From: an uncultured Parasphingopyxis sp.
GTDB lineage: Bacteria; Pseudomonadota; Alphaproteobacteria; Sphingomonadales; Sphingomonadaceae
DNA length: 20,305 nucleotides
Reading direction: 5' to 3'
NCBI GenBank assembly: GCA_905479515.1
Contig: CAJQMX010000328.1
Coordinates: forward strand, 1 to 20,305
Shown piece by piece: positions 13,479 to 20,305 of the stretch (its first letter is position 1; every line of letters begins with the position of its first letter). Both the position numbers and the translations under genes were made by a program. A model generated the notes under the pieces. The model was not told the origin of the DNA. It worked only from the letters and a program-made list of their open reading frames with translations, and made no database searches.

Positions 13479-13883
13479 CTAGATCAGGGCGTCGAGCAGA
13501 CCGATAAGCGGGCGGTCGGCGGGCGGCATGTCGAGCCCGTACAGTTCATGGGGATACACCCATTTCAATTCAGCTGCTTCCAACGGCTGCACAGTTCCTT
13601 CCCATTTGCGGCACACATAGAGCAGCAATAGCAGGTGCTGGTCGCCCAAAGGTTCGCTCGCGAAACAGGCCGGCGCCAGGCAGGACGCATGGGTTTCAAT
13701 TCCCAGCTCTTCCTTGAGTTCACGAATCAGCGCCGCTTCGGGTGTTTCGCCAGCCTCACATTTGCCACCCGGAAATTCCCACAGCCCGGCCATAGATCGC
13801 CCTACAGGCCGTTTTTGCACAAGAACGCGGCCATCGCGGTCAACTAGCGCAGCAGCAGAAACGGTCAGATAGGGAGAATTCAT
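13479..13883 (-). CDS. mutT: NUDIX hydrolase, MutT-type (8-oxo-dGTP diphosphatase)
   Basis: A 134-residue protein with a complete Nudix box, GGKCEAGETPEAALIRELKE plus ELGIE, matching GX5EX7REUXEEXGU. VLVQKRPVGRSMAGLWEFPG (20-39) and LKWVYPHELYGLDMPPADRP (near 105-124) resemble the MutT form that sanitises 8-oxo-dGTP to the monophosphate. The substrate is inferred from family. The ATG at 13883 is preferred over GTG at 13898; neither has a strong ribosome binding site. It converges with the methyltransferase-like gene (9-base gap) and diverges from the first Flp pilin. Confidence 0.9.
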   Translation of the reverse strand: MNSPYLTVSAAALVDRDGRVLVQKRPVGRSMAGLWEFPGGKCEAGETPEAALIRELKEELGIETHASCLAPACFASEPLGDQHLLLLLYVCRKWEGTVQPLEAAELKWVYPHELYGLDMPPADRPLIGLLDALI

Positions 13884-13957
13884 GGGAAAGCTTATCACTT
13901 TCTTAAGCCTGAAATGCGAGTGCTATTCATGGGTATGGAAATATGGGGTGTGCTGCC

Positions 13958-14131
13958 ATGAAAAAATGGCTTGAAAAAATCGCGCGTGACGAACGCGGCG
14001 CAACGGCGATCGAATATGGTTTGATCGTTTCGCTCATCGTTATCGCCATGGTGGGTGCATTGGCGGTTCTTGGTGATACGACCGGCAATTTGTGGAGCAA
14101 TGTTTCGAACGAAGTTTCGGACAGCAGTTAA
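13958..14131 (+). CDS. Flp family type IVb pilin (first copy)
   Basis: A 57-residue prepilin. A short basic leader (MKKWLEKIARDERG) precedes the cleavage site G14/A15 in RGATAIEYGLI, with the conserved E at +5 (E19), followed by a 20-residue hydrophobic helix (about 21-40) and a polar tail ending in SDSS. TadV-type prepilin peptidase would process it for assembly into a Tad pilus. An in-frame ATG at 13943 would add five residues. The tail (NLWSNVSNEVSDSS) differs from the second copy. Confidence 0.93.
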   Translation: MKKWLEKIARDERGATAIEYGLIVSLIVIAMVGALAVLGDTTGNLWSNVSNEVSDSS

Positions 14132-14285
14132 TTGCCTCGCAAAAGTGCCAATCCGCGGGAATTGGTAAATTTCACGGCAAGCTTCGACTTTAAGAGTTTC
14201 GCAAGACCTCCTGTTTAGAAGCTGTAATCGTCAATTCGAAAGGGTTTGGATTGGCGGGGTATTTGGAACCTTAAGGAGACCAGAA

Positions 14286-14447
14286 ATGAAGAATTTCGTT
14301 AAAATGCTGAAAGACAGCAAGGGCGCCACCGCAATTGAGTATGGCCTTATCGCCGCTCTTATTGCTGTTGCAGCCATCACTGCAATGAGCACGCTGGGTA
14401 ACACGCTCGGCAACACGTTCAACAACGTTTCGGATGAAATGGAATAA
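14286..14447 (+). CDS. Flp family type IVb pilin (second copy)
   Basis: A 53-residue prepilin, short enough to be missed by a 60-residue cut-off. AAGGAG lies upstream of the ATG. MKNFVKMLKDSKG precedes the processing site G13/A14 in KGATAIEYGLIAALI (E18 at +5), followed by the hydrophobic helix and a tail with NTLGNTFNNVSDEME. This copy is closer to the common Flp consensus (GATAIEYGLIAALIA) than the first. The 154-base spacing from the first copy may hold its own promoter. A strong terminator follows 22 bases after the stop. Confidence 0.93.
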   Translation: MKNFVKMLKDSKGATAIEYGLIAALIAVAAITAMSTLGNTLGNTFNNVSDEME

Positions 14448-14469
14448 ACCCCACTTCATACGTTAAAAG

Positions 14470-14506
14470 AACGGGCGGCCAAGCAATTCGCCGCCCGTTT
14501 TCTTTT
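14470..14506. terminator. Bidirectional rho-independent terminator
   Basis: AACGGGCGGC (14470-14479) pairs exactly with GCCGCCCGTT (14490-14499), with a T-rich run TTTTCTTTT on the + side (14498-14506) and AAAAGA on the left (14465-14470) that gives a T-run on the - strand. It serves the pilin genes from the left and the M48 protease gene from the right. Confidence 0.88.
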
Positions 14507-14523
14507 GTCCTTATGAGATCGCC

Positions 14524-15984
14524 TTAGCGGCCATAAACAACCAGTTTAACCCGCTGCCCGGCGCGCAATGCGTTGCCCGAACCCAGCGCATTCAACACCC
14601 GAAACCGCTCCTCCTGATTGTCGCGATAGGCCATGCGAGACGCGAGACCGCTGATCGTATCACCGGCGCGCACCGTCACGACATCGATAACCCGGGGCCG
14701 GATCGCCGCCGCTTCTGCGCTCGAAAGCCGCGAAACAGAATTCAGCATCGAATGGAACGGGCCAACTCCCTGCCCCGCACGGGTCACGGTCATGAAATGA
14801 TACTTGCGATTTCCACCAAAATCATAGGCGGTGACCGTCACATCAACCTGATTTGATCCGCTCGTTACCCGCGCCGTGGCCTGACCCACCGGCAGGCCGT
14901 TAATCTGCGCATTCCTGACCGTGCCATAATCGATGCTCTGACCACTGCCTGCCAATGCACGAAACACCCCGTCGACATAGGTCGCCAAAGCGCCCGATGA
15001 TTCCCCGCCGCCAAATTGCGCCTGGCCATCAGAACCGGTTACGACCACCGCGCTTGAACCGTTCTGCATGGTATAGCCCTGCGGCACGGCAAATTGCAGG
15101 CGCAGTTCAGGATGTCGGAATGTGTTGCCATCAACAATGCCCTGACTCGGATCATCATCATAAAGCATGCCGTCAATGGCGTTCAGAAAAGCGTCACGAT
15201 CCGTTCTGCCCGCTCCCGGCACGGCACCGCGTGCGGTGGCTTCTGCCCGGGCACGCGCGACACGGGCCGCAGGATCGGGATGGGTACTGGCCCATTCTGG
15301 CAACGACCGGGCATTGCCCGAAGCGCTTGCATCAAGACTTGTTTGCGCGGCCAGCGAGCTCAGCATATCGGCCGCTGCAAAGGGATCATAACCCGCGCTG
15401 CTCAGATAGCTGATGCCAAGCTCATCCGCTTGATATTCCTGCTGCCGCGAATAGCGCAGCGTATAAAGCTGGGCGGCCTGCCCGGCGAGGTTCGCGATAT
15501 CCCCGCTCCCCGTCAAAAGCCCCAGACCCACGGCGAGAATCTGGCCGATCGTGTTCCGGCTGCTGCGCTGCGACGAGTGCCGCGCGGCGACATGGCCGAC
15601 TTCATGGCCCATCACCGAAGCCAGTTCCGCCTCGCTGTTCATCAACCCCACAAGGTTGCGGGTGATGTAAACATAACCGCCGGGAAGCGCGAAAGCGTTG
15701 TTCACCGGAGAGTTTAACAGGCTGATCGTGAAATCATTCTGCGCGTTGGAAAGCCCGGACTGGATCGAAATTCGTCGCCCCACATTTACAACATATTCAG
15801 ACTGACGGCCGGAATAGACATCGCCAAATTGCTCAAGAAGCTGCGCATGGGCCTGCGCGCCCTGCTGCCGTTCCTGCTGCGAAATAGCCTCGCCGGCAGC
15901 GGGCCCCGAGCCCGGCAACGCAAGCCCCGCACAGCCAGTCGTTACGGCAAAGGTTGAAATCAAAAGCGCAATTCGAAGCTTCAC
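14524..15984 (-). CDS. M48 family metalloprotease lipoprotein with LysM-like C-terminus
   Basis: A 486-residue envelope protease. The lipobox is TTGC with C18 as lipidated residue. The zinc-binding helix is VMGHEVGHVAARH (H127, E128, H131), and E183 in RQQEYQADELG is the third ligand; NNAFALPGGYVYITRNL (95-111) is the typical M48 substrate-groove region. Residues about 432-486 (VVTVRAGDTISGLASRM ... LRAGQRVKLVVYG) form a LysM-like domain, so the protein may bind peptidoglycan. Related BepA/LoiP-type proteases handle outer-membrane protein quality control. The start is probably GTG at 15984, eight bases after GGAGG; GTG at 15987 is next best, and a longer frame to 16050 has no signal-like start. 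It lies downstream of accA on the same strand. Confidence 0.92.
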   Translation of the reverse strand: MKLRIALLISTFAVTTGCAGLALPGSGPAAGEAISQQERQQGAQAHAQLLEQFGDVYSGRQSEYVVNVGRRISIQSGLSNAQNDFTISLLNSPVNNAFALPGGYVYITRNLVGLMNSEAELASVMGHEVGHVAARHSSQRSSRNTIGQILAVGLGLLTGSGDIANLAGQAAQLYTLRYSRQQEYQADELGISYLSSAGYDPFAAADMLSSLAAQTSLDASASGNARSLPEWASTHPDPAARVARARAEATARGAVPGAGRTDRDAFLNAIDGMLYDDDPSQGIVDGNTFRHPELRLQFAVPQGYTMQNGSSAVVVTGSDGQAQFGGGESSGALATYVDGVFRALAGSGQSIDYGTVRNAQINGLPVGQATARVTSGSNQVDVTVTAYDFGGNRKYHFMTVTRAGQGVGPFHSMLNSVSRLSSAEAAAIRPRVIDVVTVRAGDTISGLASRMAYRDNQEERFRVLNALGSGNALRAGQRVKLVVYGR

Positions 15985-16023
15985 CACTAATCCCTCCATC
16001 AGAATGGTTCTTGGGGAAACAAC

Positions 16024-16045
16024 AACGGAACCGGATGGTTCGTTC
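16024..16045 (-). terminator. Weak hairpin downstream of accA
   Basis: GAACC (16028-16032) pairs with GGTTC (16037-16041) around GGAT, extended by a bulged AC/GT pair. On the - strand it is followed by GTTGTTGTTTCC, a broken T run. It lies about 30 bases after the accA stop, so partial termination is possible. Confidence 0.3.
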
Positions 16046-16068
16046 CGCATGTATTGAAATGCGTGCCG

Positions 16069-17013
16069 CTATTTGCCCATATCGAGAAACTTGGCGCGCC
16101 GTTTCAGCCGGATTCTTTCGCTCGAAACGCCAGCAAGTTTACCCAATTCCTCGCTGATCGCCTTGCCCAGCGACGCGATCGCGACGTCAGGGTGCCGATG
16201 GGCTCCGCCAACCGGCTCGGCCACAACCTTGTCGATCACGCCGAGCTTTTTCAGCTCGGGCGCGCTGATCCGCATCGCTTCTGCGGCATCGGCCGCCTTG
16301 TCTGCCGTGCGCCACAAGATGGATGCGCAGCCTTCCGGTGAAATCACCGAATAGATGGCATGTTCGAACATCAGTACGGTGTTGGCACTCGACAGCGCGA
16401 TTGCACCGCCAGAGCCACCCTCGCCAACAATCGCAGCGATGATCGGAACATTGAGCTGAAGACAGGTTTGGGTGGACCGGGCGATGGCCTCAGCCTGGGC
16501 CCGTTCTTCAGCCTGGATGCCCGGAAAGGCGCCCGGTGTGTCGACCAGCGTCACGACCGGCAGGCCAAACCGGTCGGCCAGTTTCATCAGCCGGATTGCC
16601 TTGCGGTAACCCTCGGGCTTGGCCATTCCGAAATTATGGCGGAGGCGGCTTTCCGTGTTGGAGCCCTTTTCATGGCCCATCACCATGACCCGGCGTCCAT
16701 GAATGCGCCCGAACCCGCCAACAATAGCCAGATCGTCAGAAAAGCCGCGGTCACCGGCAAGGGGCATAAAATCCTCGACAAAGCCGGCGACATAATCCTT
16801 GAAATGCGGCCGGTCCGGATGGCGGGCAACCTGCGTCTTCTGCCACGGTGTGAGCCGTTCATAGGTTTCGCGCAGCATCTTTTCGGATTTCGCCTGCAGG
16901 CGTTTTACTTCACCATCGATATTGAGGGCACCGGAATCGGCTGTGGTCCGCAGTTCCGCTACGCGTGCCTGCAAATCGGCAATGGGTTTTTCGAAATCGA
17001 GATAATGCTGCAT
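16069..17013 (-). CDS. accA: Acetyl-CoA carboxylase carboxyltransferase subunit alpha
   Basis: A 314-residue protein of normal family length. MQHYLDFEKPIADLQARV is the AccA N-terminus; GGFGRIHGRRVMVMGHEKG (97-115) and GEGGSGGAIALSSANTVLMF (214-233) belong to the crotonase-type core, and ISPEGCASILWRTADKA follows. With AccD it transfers the carboxyl group from carboxybiotin to acetyl-CoA, making malonyl-CoA for fatty acid synthesis. The start at 17013 lies 10 bases after the xerD stop, with the G-rich run (GGGGGGC) at the end of xerD as ribosome binding site. Frames extending to 17211 overlap xerD and are shadows. Confidence 0.97.
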   Translation of the reverse strand: MQHYLDFEKPIADLQARVAELRTTADSGALNIDGEVKRLQAKSEKMLRETYERLTPWQKTQVARHPDRPHFKDYVAGFVEDFMPLAGDRGFSDDLAIVGGFGRIHGRRVMVMGHEKGSNTESRLRHNFGMAKPEGYRKAIRLMKLADRFGLPVVTLVDTPGAFPGIQAEERAQAEAIARSTQTCLQLNVPIIAAIVGEGGSGGAIALSSANTVLMFEHAIYSVISPEGCASILWRTADKAADAAEAMRISAPELKKLGVIDKVVAEPVGGAHRHPDVAIASLGKAISEELGKLAGVSSERIRLKRRAKFLDMGK

Positions 17014-17023
17014 AGCGGCGCGG

Positions 17024-17944
17024 TTAAGCCCCCCGGTTGGCCGCGTCAACGAGTGGATGACGCGCATTGACGAGCGCAAAGAGCCGCGCGCTGTCAACAT
17101 GGGTGTATATCTGTGTAGTCGCGATATCAGCATGGCCAAGCAGAGTTTGCAACGTCCTGAGGTCGGCCCCACCTTCCAGCAAATGGGTGGCGAATGCATG
17201 TCGCAGGACATGCGGGCTCACCCGTTCCGGCGGAACGCCCGCCTTGGCCGCCAGTTCCTTGACCAGTTGATAAAGACGAATGCGGCTGAGATGCGATTTG
17301 CCGGACGGGAAAAGCCAAAGCGCGTCCTCGGGAATATGCGCGCGCCATCTGTCGACAGCATCCAGCGCCCGGTCCGATATCGGCACCAGCCGCTCGCGGC
17401 CGCCCTTTCCGGTCAGGATCAAAAAAGGCGATCCGCGTCGAACGGACGCCTTGGGCAAGGAAACCAGCTCGCTCGCCCGCATCCCCGAGCCGTAGAGCAG
17501 CTCGATCAGCGCCGCCATCCGGAACGCCAGCGGCTTTTGCATCGCCACCTCCCGGTCCAGCGTCTCAAACATCCGCGCTATATCAGAATGGCTGAGCGTT
17601 TTGGGGAGTGAGCGCCCGTTTCCGGGGCGTGGCAACGCGGCAGACGGATCATCATCGCGCAGGCCCTCATCGGCCAAAAAGCCAAAAAACCGGCGCAATG
17701 CAGCGGATTTTCGGGCAACGGTCGAGCGCGCCAGAGCCCGCCACTCCGCTCCCACTTTTTCCAGATCAGCGCGCTGGGCAGAGGCAAGCTTACCATCAAG
17801 CAAGGCAGATGCACCGCGCAGATCTGTCTCATAGGCATTGAGCGTATTGCGCGCCGCCCCTGCATCGGCAGAGAGCATTTCAAGAAAGCGAACGATCAGG
17901 CGGGCGTCTTCCCCGGATGGCTGGACAATGCGTTCTCTCGCCAC
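17024..17944 (-). CDS. xerD: Tyrosine recombinase XerD
   Basis: A 306-residue site-specific recombinase. The N-terminal SAM-like core-binding domain (FLEMLSADAGAARNTLNAYE, 20-39) is followed by the catalytic domain with R156 (YGSGMRASELVSL), K180 (LTGKGGRERLVP), H245 and R248 (SPHVLRHAFATHLLEGG), H271 (LLGHADIATTQIYTHV) and nucleophile Y280. With XerC it resolves chromosome dimers at dif. GTG at 17944 starts 4 bases after the upstream gene's stop and is preferred; TTG at 17977 would add 11 residues and overlap that gene by 29 bases. Location between the 609-residue exported protein and accA suggests a leftward operon. This is the housekeeping enzyme rather than an integron or phage integrase. 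Confidence 0.93.
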   Translation of the reverse strand: MARERIVQPSGEDARLIVRFLEMLSADAGAARNTLNAYETDLRGASALLDGKLASAQRADLEKVGAEWRALARSTVARKSAALRRFFGFLADEGLRDDDPSAALPRPGNGRSLPKTLSHSDIARMFETLDREVAMQKPLAFRMAALIELLYGSGMRASELVSLPKASVRRGSPFLILTGKGGRERLVPISDRALDAVDRWRAHIPEDALWLFPSGKSHLSRIRLYQLVKELAAKAGVPPERVSPHVLRHAFATHLLEGGADLRTLQTLLGHADIATTQIYTHVDSARLFALVNARHPLVDAANRGA

Positions 17945-17948
17945 CGGA

Positions 17949-19778
17949 TCAGGCGCGCGTGATGGCTTCTGCAGCAATCATCCGGGCTTCGGGTTCCCGA
18001 CCGGCAAGCCGATACGCTCGCACAATATGGTACAGATGGCGCGGCGGAATACCGGCCCAGCTGTCCGCCTGCATGCCGATTGCCGAAATCAGCGCGACAA
18101 GGCCAACGCGCCGCCCCCGTGCCACACGCTCTAGCTGGCGTGACCAGATATCTTCCTCACCGATCCGCAGGCCAAATTCACTGTCGGCATCGCTGATTTC
18201 ATCACTATCGAGTCGCCCCAAACCGGCCAGCGCAGCAGCCAGAAGCCGGGCGCGATGGTGGCCAGCGGCCCCTGCTTCACTCGCATATTCTTCGAGGCGG
18301 CCATAATTGATTTCAACGGCCGGTTCAGGCGAGCCAACGGCGAGTAACGCCCATGCTTCGATATTGTCTCCACCATCCACCACGGCCGCCCAACGCGCCG
18401 CCTGAATATCCAGCCCGATGGCCATCATTGCCGCGATCAGGCTGTGTGAGACGCCGAGATGGCCCTCCGCTGGCTCTATCCGCGCAGCAGCACGGGCCGT
18501 CAGGATCAAGCCTGCATAGCGCCCGTCCGGTCCGGATTGCTCGGCCCACAAGGTTTGCATGGCCGCGATACGCGCGCCTTCACTCGGTTCGACATAGGCC
18601 GTGCGGAGAATATCTGTGGTCGATCCCGGAATTGCGGCCGGATCAAGCTCTGCCAGAAGTGCGCTGTACATCGAAACCAGCGCCTGATTGGACAGAACGC
18701 CCATCACGGCTGCGGTGCGCGACGGCGCAATCCGATCAGCCAGATCGATGGTCGGCGTTCGAGCGCGCCATGCGGCCACCTGCCTGCCTGCCATCTCATA
18801 GACTTCTTCGGGAATTTCCGCGCCAGTTGCATTGGAAATGCCGAACCGCCAGGCATTGAGGTGCTCGACACCGGTCCAGTCGATCGGAACTGCCTGCGAA
18901 CTGCCACCCGCATTCACGGCGCGATCACCAAGTCTTATGTCAAAACCATTGGTCAAACCCGCATTGCGGATGCTGGTCATCTGCGCCGTCGCCCGCGCAC
19001 TTTCACCGCCAAGCCCCCCGCAAATTGCATCCGCCATGATCCATGCTGGCGATTCGGCAGTGCGCCGAGCCCCCGTCACAAGGGGGCAAAAGCCCGCAAG
19101 ATCAACCGTGGCAAGACTGGTCTGCATGGCGACGGCATAGAGTTTTGGCGTGTGACGATCGCTATCGACGCGCTGCACGAGCATTCGTGCGCCATCGGCC
19201 TCGCCCATTCTAAGAAGTAACCAGGCACGTTCGGCAATCCAGTCCGGCGCGTTGACACCATTGGGAGTCGGAACGCGGCTCAGCACAGCCCGGCGCAACG
19301 AGATATGCATCCAGCGTGAAGGGCCTGGCGCATCCAGTTCCCGCATCAGGCGGGAAATATAGCGGCCATCGGCGCCCGCAAATGCATCCTCGCCATAGCC
19401 GCCATTGGCTTCCAGCAACGGACCGACCAGAGCAAGTGAACGGCGGGCTTGAGGGGGCATTTCATATTCGGGCGGAATATCTTCAAATTCCAGGCTACCG
19501 ATATCAAATTCGTCGAGACTGCCCTCGTCTTCAAGCGATGAAACGCTCTCTCCTGACGGCGTTGGAGGCGGTGGCACTGCGCTCGGCCCCGATGGTGGTG
19601 TCGGCGCTGCAGGAGACGGCGGAGGCGGTGGCGGTGCTGGCGTCGGCGCGACAGGATCGCCAAATCCCTCCGGCAAAAGAGATTCAGGCGCGTCCTGACC
19701 AAAGGCCGGTACGATCAGCGCATATGCGCTGACACCGACACCCAGAGCTATAACGGACTTAGTTTTCCAGAACTTCAT
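17949..19778 (-). CDS. Exported protein of unknown function with proline-rich linker
   Basis: A 609-residue protein. MKFWKTKSVIALGVGVSAYA to PAFGQ is a signal peptide (cleavage near 27) or possibly an anchor. Residues about 38-76 are a proline-rich linker (PTPAPPPPPPSPAAPTPP), followed by an acidic stretch (SLEDEGSLDEFDIGSLEFED, 80-99). The rest (about 105-609) is Ala-rich and helical, with repeated R-x-A and L-A-A patterns that suggest a helical-repeat scaffold rather than an enzyme; no catalytic motif is apparent. I recall unnamed proteins like this between aroK and xerD in sphingomonads. It overlaps the upstream 45-residue membrane protein gene by 20 bases and ends 4 bases before xerD, so it is translated in the same run. 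The linker suggests it spans from the inner membrane into the periplasm. Confidence 0.85.
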   Translation of the reverse strand: MKFWKTKSVIALGVGVSAYALIVPAFGQDAPESLLPEGFGDPVAPTPAPPPPPPSPAAPTPPSGPSAVPPPPTPSGESVSSLEDEGSLDEFDIGSLEFEDIPPEYEMPPQARRSLALVGPLLEANGGYGEDAFAGADGRYISRLMRELDAPGPSRWMHISLRRAVLSRVPTPNGVNAPDWIAERAWLLLRMGEADGARMLVQRVDSDRHTPKLYAVAMQTSLATVDLAGFCPLVTGARRTAESPAWIMADAICGGLGGESARATAQMTSIRNAGLTNGFDIRLGDRAVNAGGSSQAVPIDWTGVEHLNAWRFGISNATGAEIPEEVYEMAGRQVAAWRARTPTIDLADRIAPSRTAAVMGVLSNQALVSMYSALLAELDPAAIPGSTTDILRTAYVEPSEGARIAAMQTLWAEQSGPDGRYAGLILTARAAARIEPAEGHLGVSHSLIAAMMAIGLDIQAARWAAVVDGGDNIEAWALLAVGSPEPAVEINYGRLEEYASEAGAAGHHRARLLAAALAGLGRLDSDEISDADSEFGLRIGEEDIWSRQLERVARGRRVGLVALISAIGMQADSWAGIPPRHLYHIVRAYRLAGREPEARMIAAEAITRA

Positions 19779-19896
19779 CGGCCACCGGTTCTTCGATCTG
19801 TTGCGGTTCGACCTCAGTATCGATTGTGGAGAGATAATAGATGAAAATCACCAAACCAACCAAAAATATGAGGAAAATCCAAAGCGAGCGCGACAT
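19759..19896 (-). CDS. Small single-pass membrane protein (45 residues)
   Basis: A short frame from ATG 19896 to TAA at 19759-19761. Residues about 5-22 (LWIFLIFLVGLVIFIYYL) form one hydrophobic transmembrane segment, followed by an acidic tail (STIDTEVEPQQIEEPVADEV). A purine-rich AAGGTAA lies upstream. Its last 20 bases overlap the start of the 609-residue exported protein gene, which begins in another frame (GATGAAG), so translation is likely coupled. The overlapping arrangement and the clean membrane-plus-acidic composition support a real gene. It probably sits in the inner membrane with the acidic tail in the periplasm or cytoplasm, and may work with its larger partner. Confidence 0.75.
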   Translation of the reverse strand: MSRSLWIFLIFLVGLVIFIYYLSTIDTEVEPQQIEEPVADEVLEN

Positions 19897-19938
19897 ATCC
19901 GTGAGTTACCTTATGATGACCAGCTCTTTTTTGAGCTT

Positions 19939-19967
19939 TTGATGCAACCGAGCAGACAGTTTATACC
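19939..19967 (+). promoter_or_regulatory. Candidate aroK promoter giving a near-leaderless transcript
   Basis: TTGATG (19939-19944), a 17-base spacer and TATACC (19962-19967) resemble a sigma-70-type promoter. A start of transcription near 19974 would place the aroK ATG (19977) almost at the 5' end of the mRNA. No ribosome binding site is visible before that ATG, which fits. The upstream AGCTC-T6-GAGCT element at 19922-19937 is a short palindrome of unknown use. Confidence 0.3.
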
Positions 19968-19976
19968 CCTATTCCC

Positions 19977-20305
19977 ATGACGCCTAGCCCATCAGAACAT
20001 TCGCCGCCTACGGCAATAAAATCCCATATCGACAAGCCTATAGTGCTTGTCGGCCTGATGGGCGTGGGAAAATCGACAATCGGGAGGCGGCTTGCCAGCC
20101 GGCTCGCCCTGCCATTTGTCGATTCGGATGATGAAATCGAAGCCGCTGCAGGAATGAAGGTTGGCGAGCTGTTCGAAAATTATGGCGAAGATTATTTCCG
20201 CGATGGCGAACGCCGGGTCATAGCGCGATTATTGGATGGATCGCCGAAGATCATCGCAACTGGTGGCGGCGCTTTTGTGCAGGCAGAAACCCGGGAACTG
20301 GTGCT
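19977..20305 (+). CDS. aroK: Shikimate kinase, N-terminal part
   Basis: The frame is open from ATG 19977 to the window edge (109 complete codons). After a polar N-terminal stretch of about 20 residues come Walker A ([19 protein letters not shown]), the shikimate-binding acidic motif [24 protein letters not shown] and the glycine-rich ATGGGAF. It phosphorylates shikimate with ATP in the aromatic amino acid pathway. The C-terminal lid and adenine-binding region lie outside the window. No ribosome binding site is seen ahead of the ATG; the promoter candidate suggests near-leaderless translation. In other alphaproteobacteria aroB usually follows, but it is not visible here. It diverges from the small membrane protein gene across 80 bases. 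Confidence 0.95.
   Translation, partial: MTPSPSEHSPPTAIKSHIDKPIVLVGLMGVGKSTIGRRLASRLALPFVDSDDEIEAAAGMKVGELFENYGEDYFRDGERRVIARLLDGSPKIIATGGGAFVQAETRELV

Noticed and set aside
16360..17070. 236-codon open frame on the + strand
   Set aside because: It is antisense to accA, whose core motifs are complete.
17024..17944. XerD read as a phage or integron integrase
   Set aside because: Its place between housekeeping genes, its length and its motifs fit the chromosomal dimer-resolution enzyme.
18459..19220. 253-codon open frame on the + strand
   Set aside because: It is antisense to the 609-residue exported protein and lacks a start signal or protein-like pattern.

Overview
The window looks like a chromosomal segment of an alphaproteobacterium, most likely a sphingomonad (Sphingomonadales). 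The reasons are the moderately high GC content, the order aroK / two unknown envelope genes / xerD / accA, an rpsF-rpsR-rplI operon whose L9 has a long acidic tail, a comF-grxC-nitrilase-DUF1178 operon, and paired Flp pilins. This placement rests on remembered gene order and protein style; no search was run. Genus cannot be given.

Layout. 1-3463 is accessory-like. It holds the start of a secreted protein, a class II aldolase/adducin-family enzyme, a divergent coupled pair (YqcI/YcgG heme-type N-hydroxylase family plus DUF1989/urea-carboxylase-associated family), and an orphan SAM methyltransferase flanked by an imperfect direct repeat. 3464-3979 is non-coding and carries short CCAATAGG repeats and the ribosomal leader. 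3980-5378 is the S6-S18-L9 operon with a rho-independent terminator. 5394-7114 is a coupled pair: a sulfotransferase-like P-loop protein and a PKHD-type Fe(II)/2-oxoglutarate oxygenase. 7135-8622 runs leftward: an unknown 96-residue protein, folE and a lipoprotein. 8683-8865 encodes a 60-residue peptide with a double-glycine leader motif. A non-coding stretch with a long perfect inverted repeat follows, then a secreted LolA-like protein.

10079-12564 is a leftward unit: comF, glutaredoxin, a Nit-type amidase, a DUF1178 zinc-ribbon protein and tRNA-Arg(CCT). A methyltransferase-like protein diverges from comF and meets mutT tail to tail. Two small Flp/type IVb pilins (13958-14447) end at a bidirectional terminator. 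They are followed by leftward genes for an M48 lipoprotein protease with a LysM-like tail, accA, xerD, a 609-residue secreted protein of unknown function and a 45-residue membrane protein. aroK starts on the + strand and runs off the right end.

The best candidates for something undescribed are the YqcI/YcgG-DUF1989 pair (possible making and breaking of N-hydroxylated guanidino compounds), the orphan double-glycine peptide with the nearby hairpin, and the small membrane protein overlapping the 609-residue exported protein. There is no CRISPR array, insertion sequence or rRNA gene in the window.
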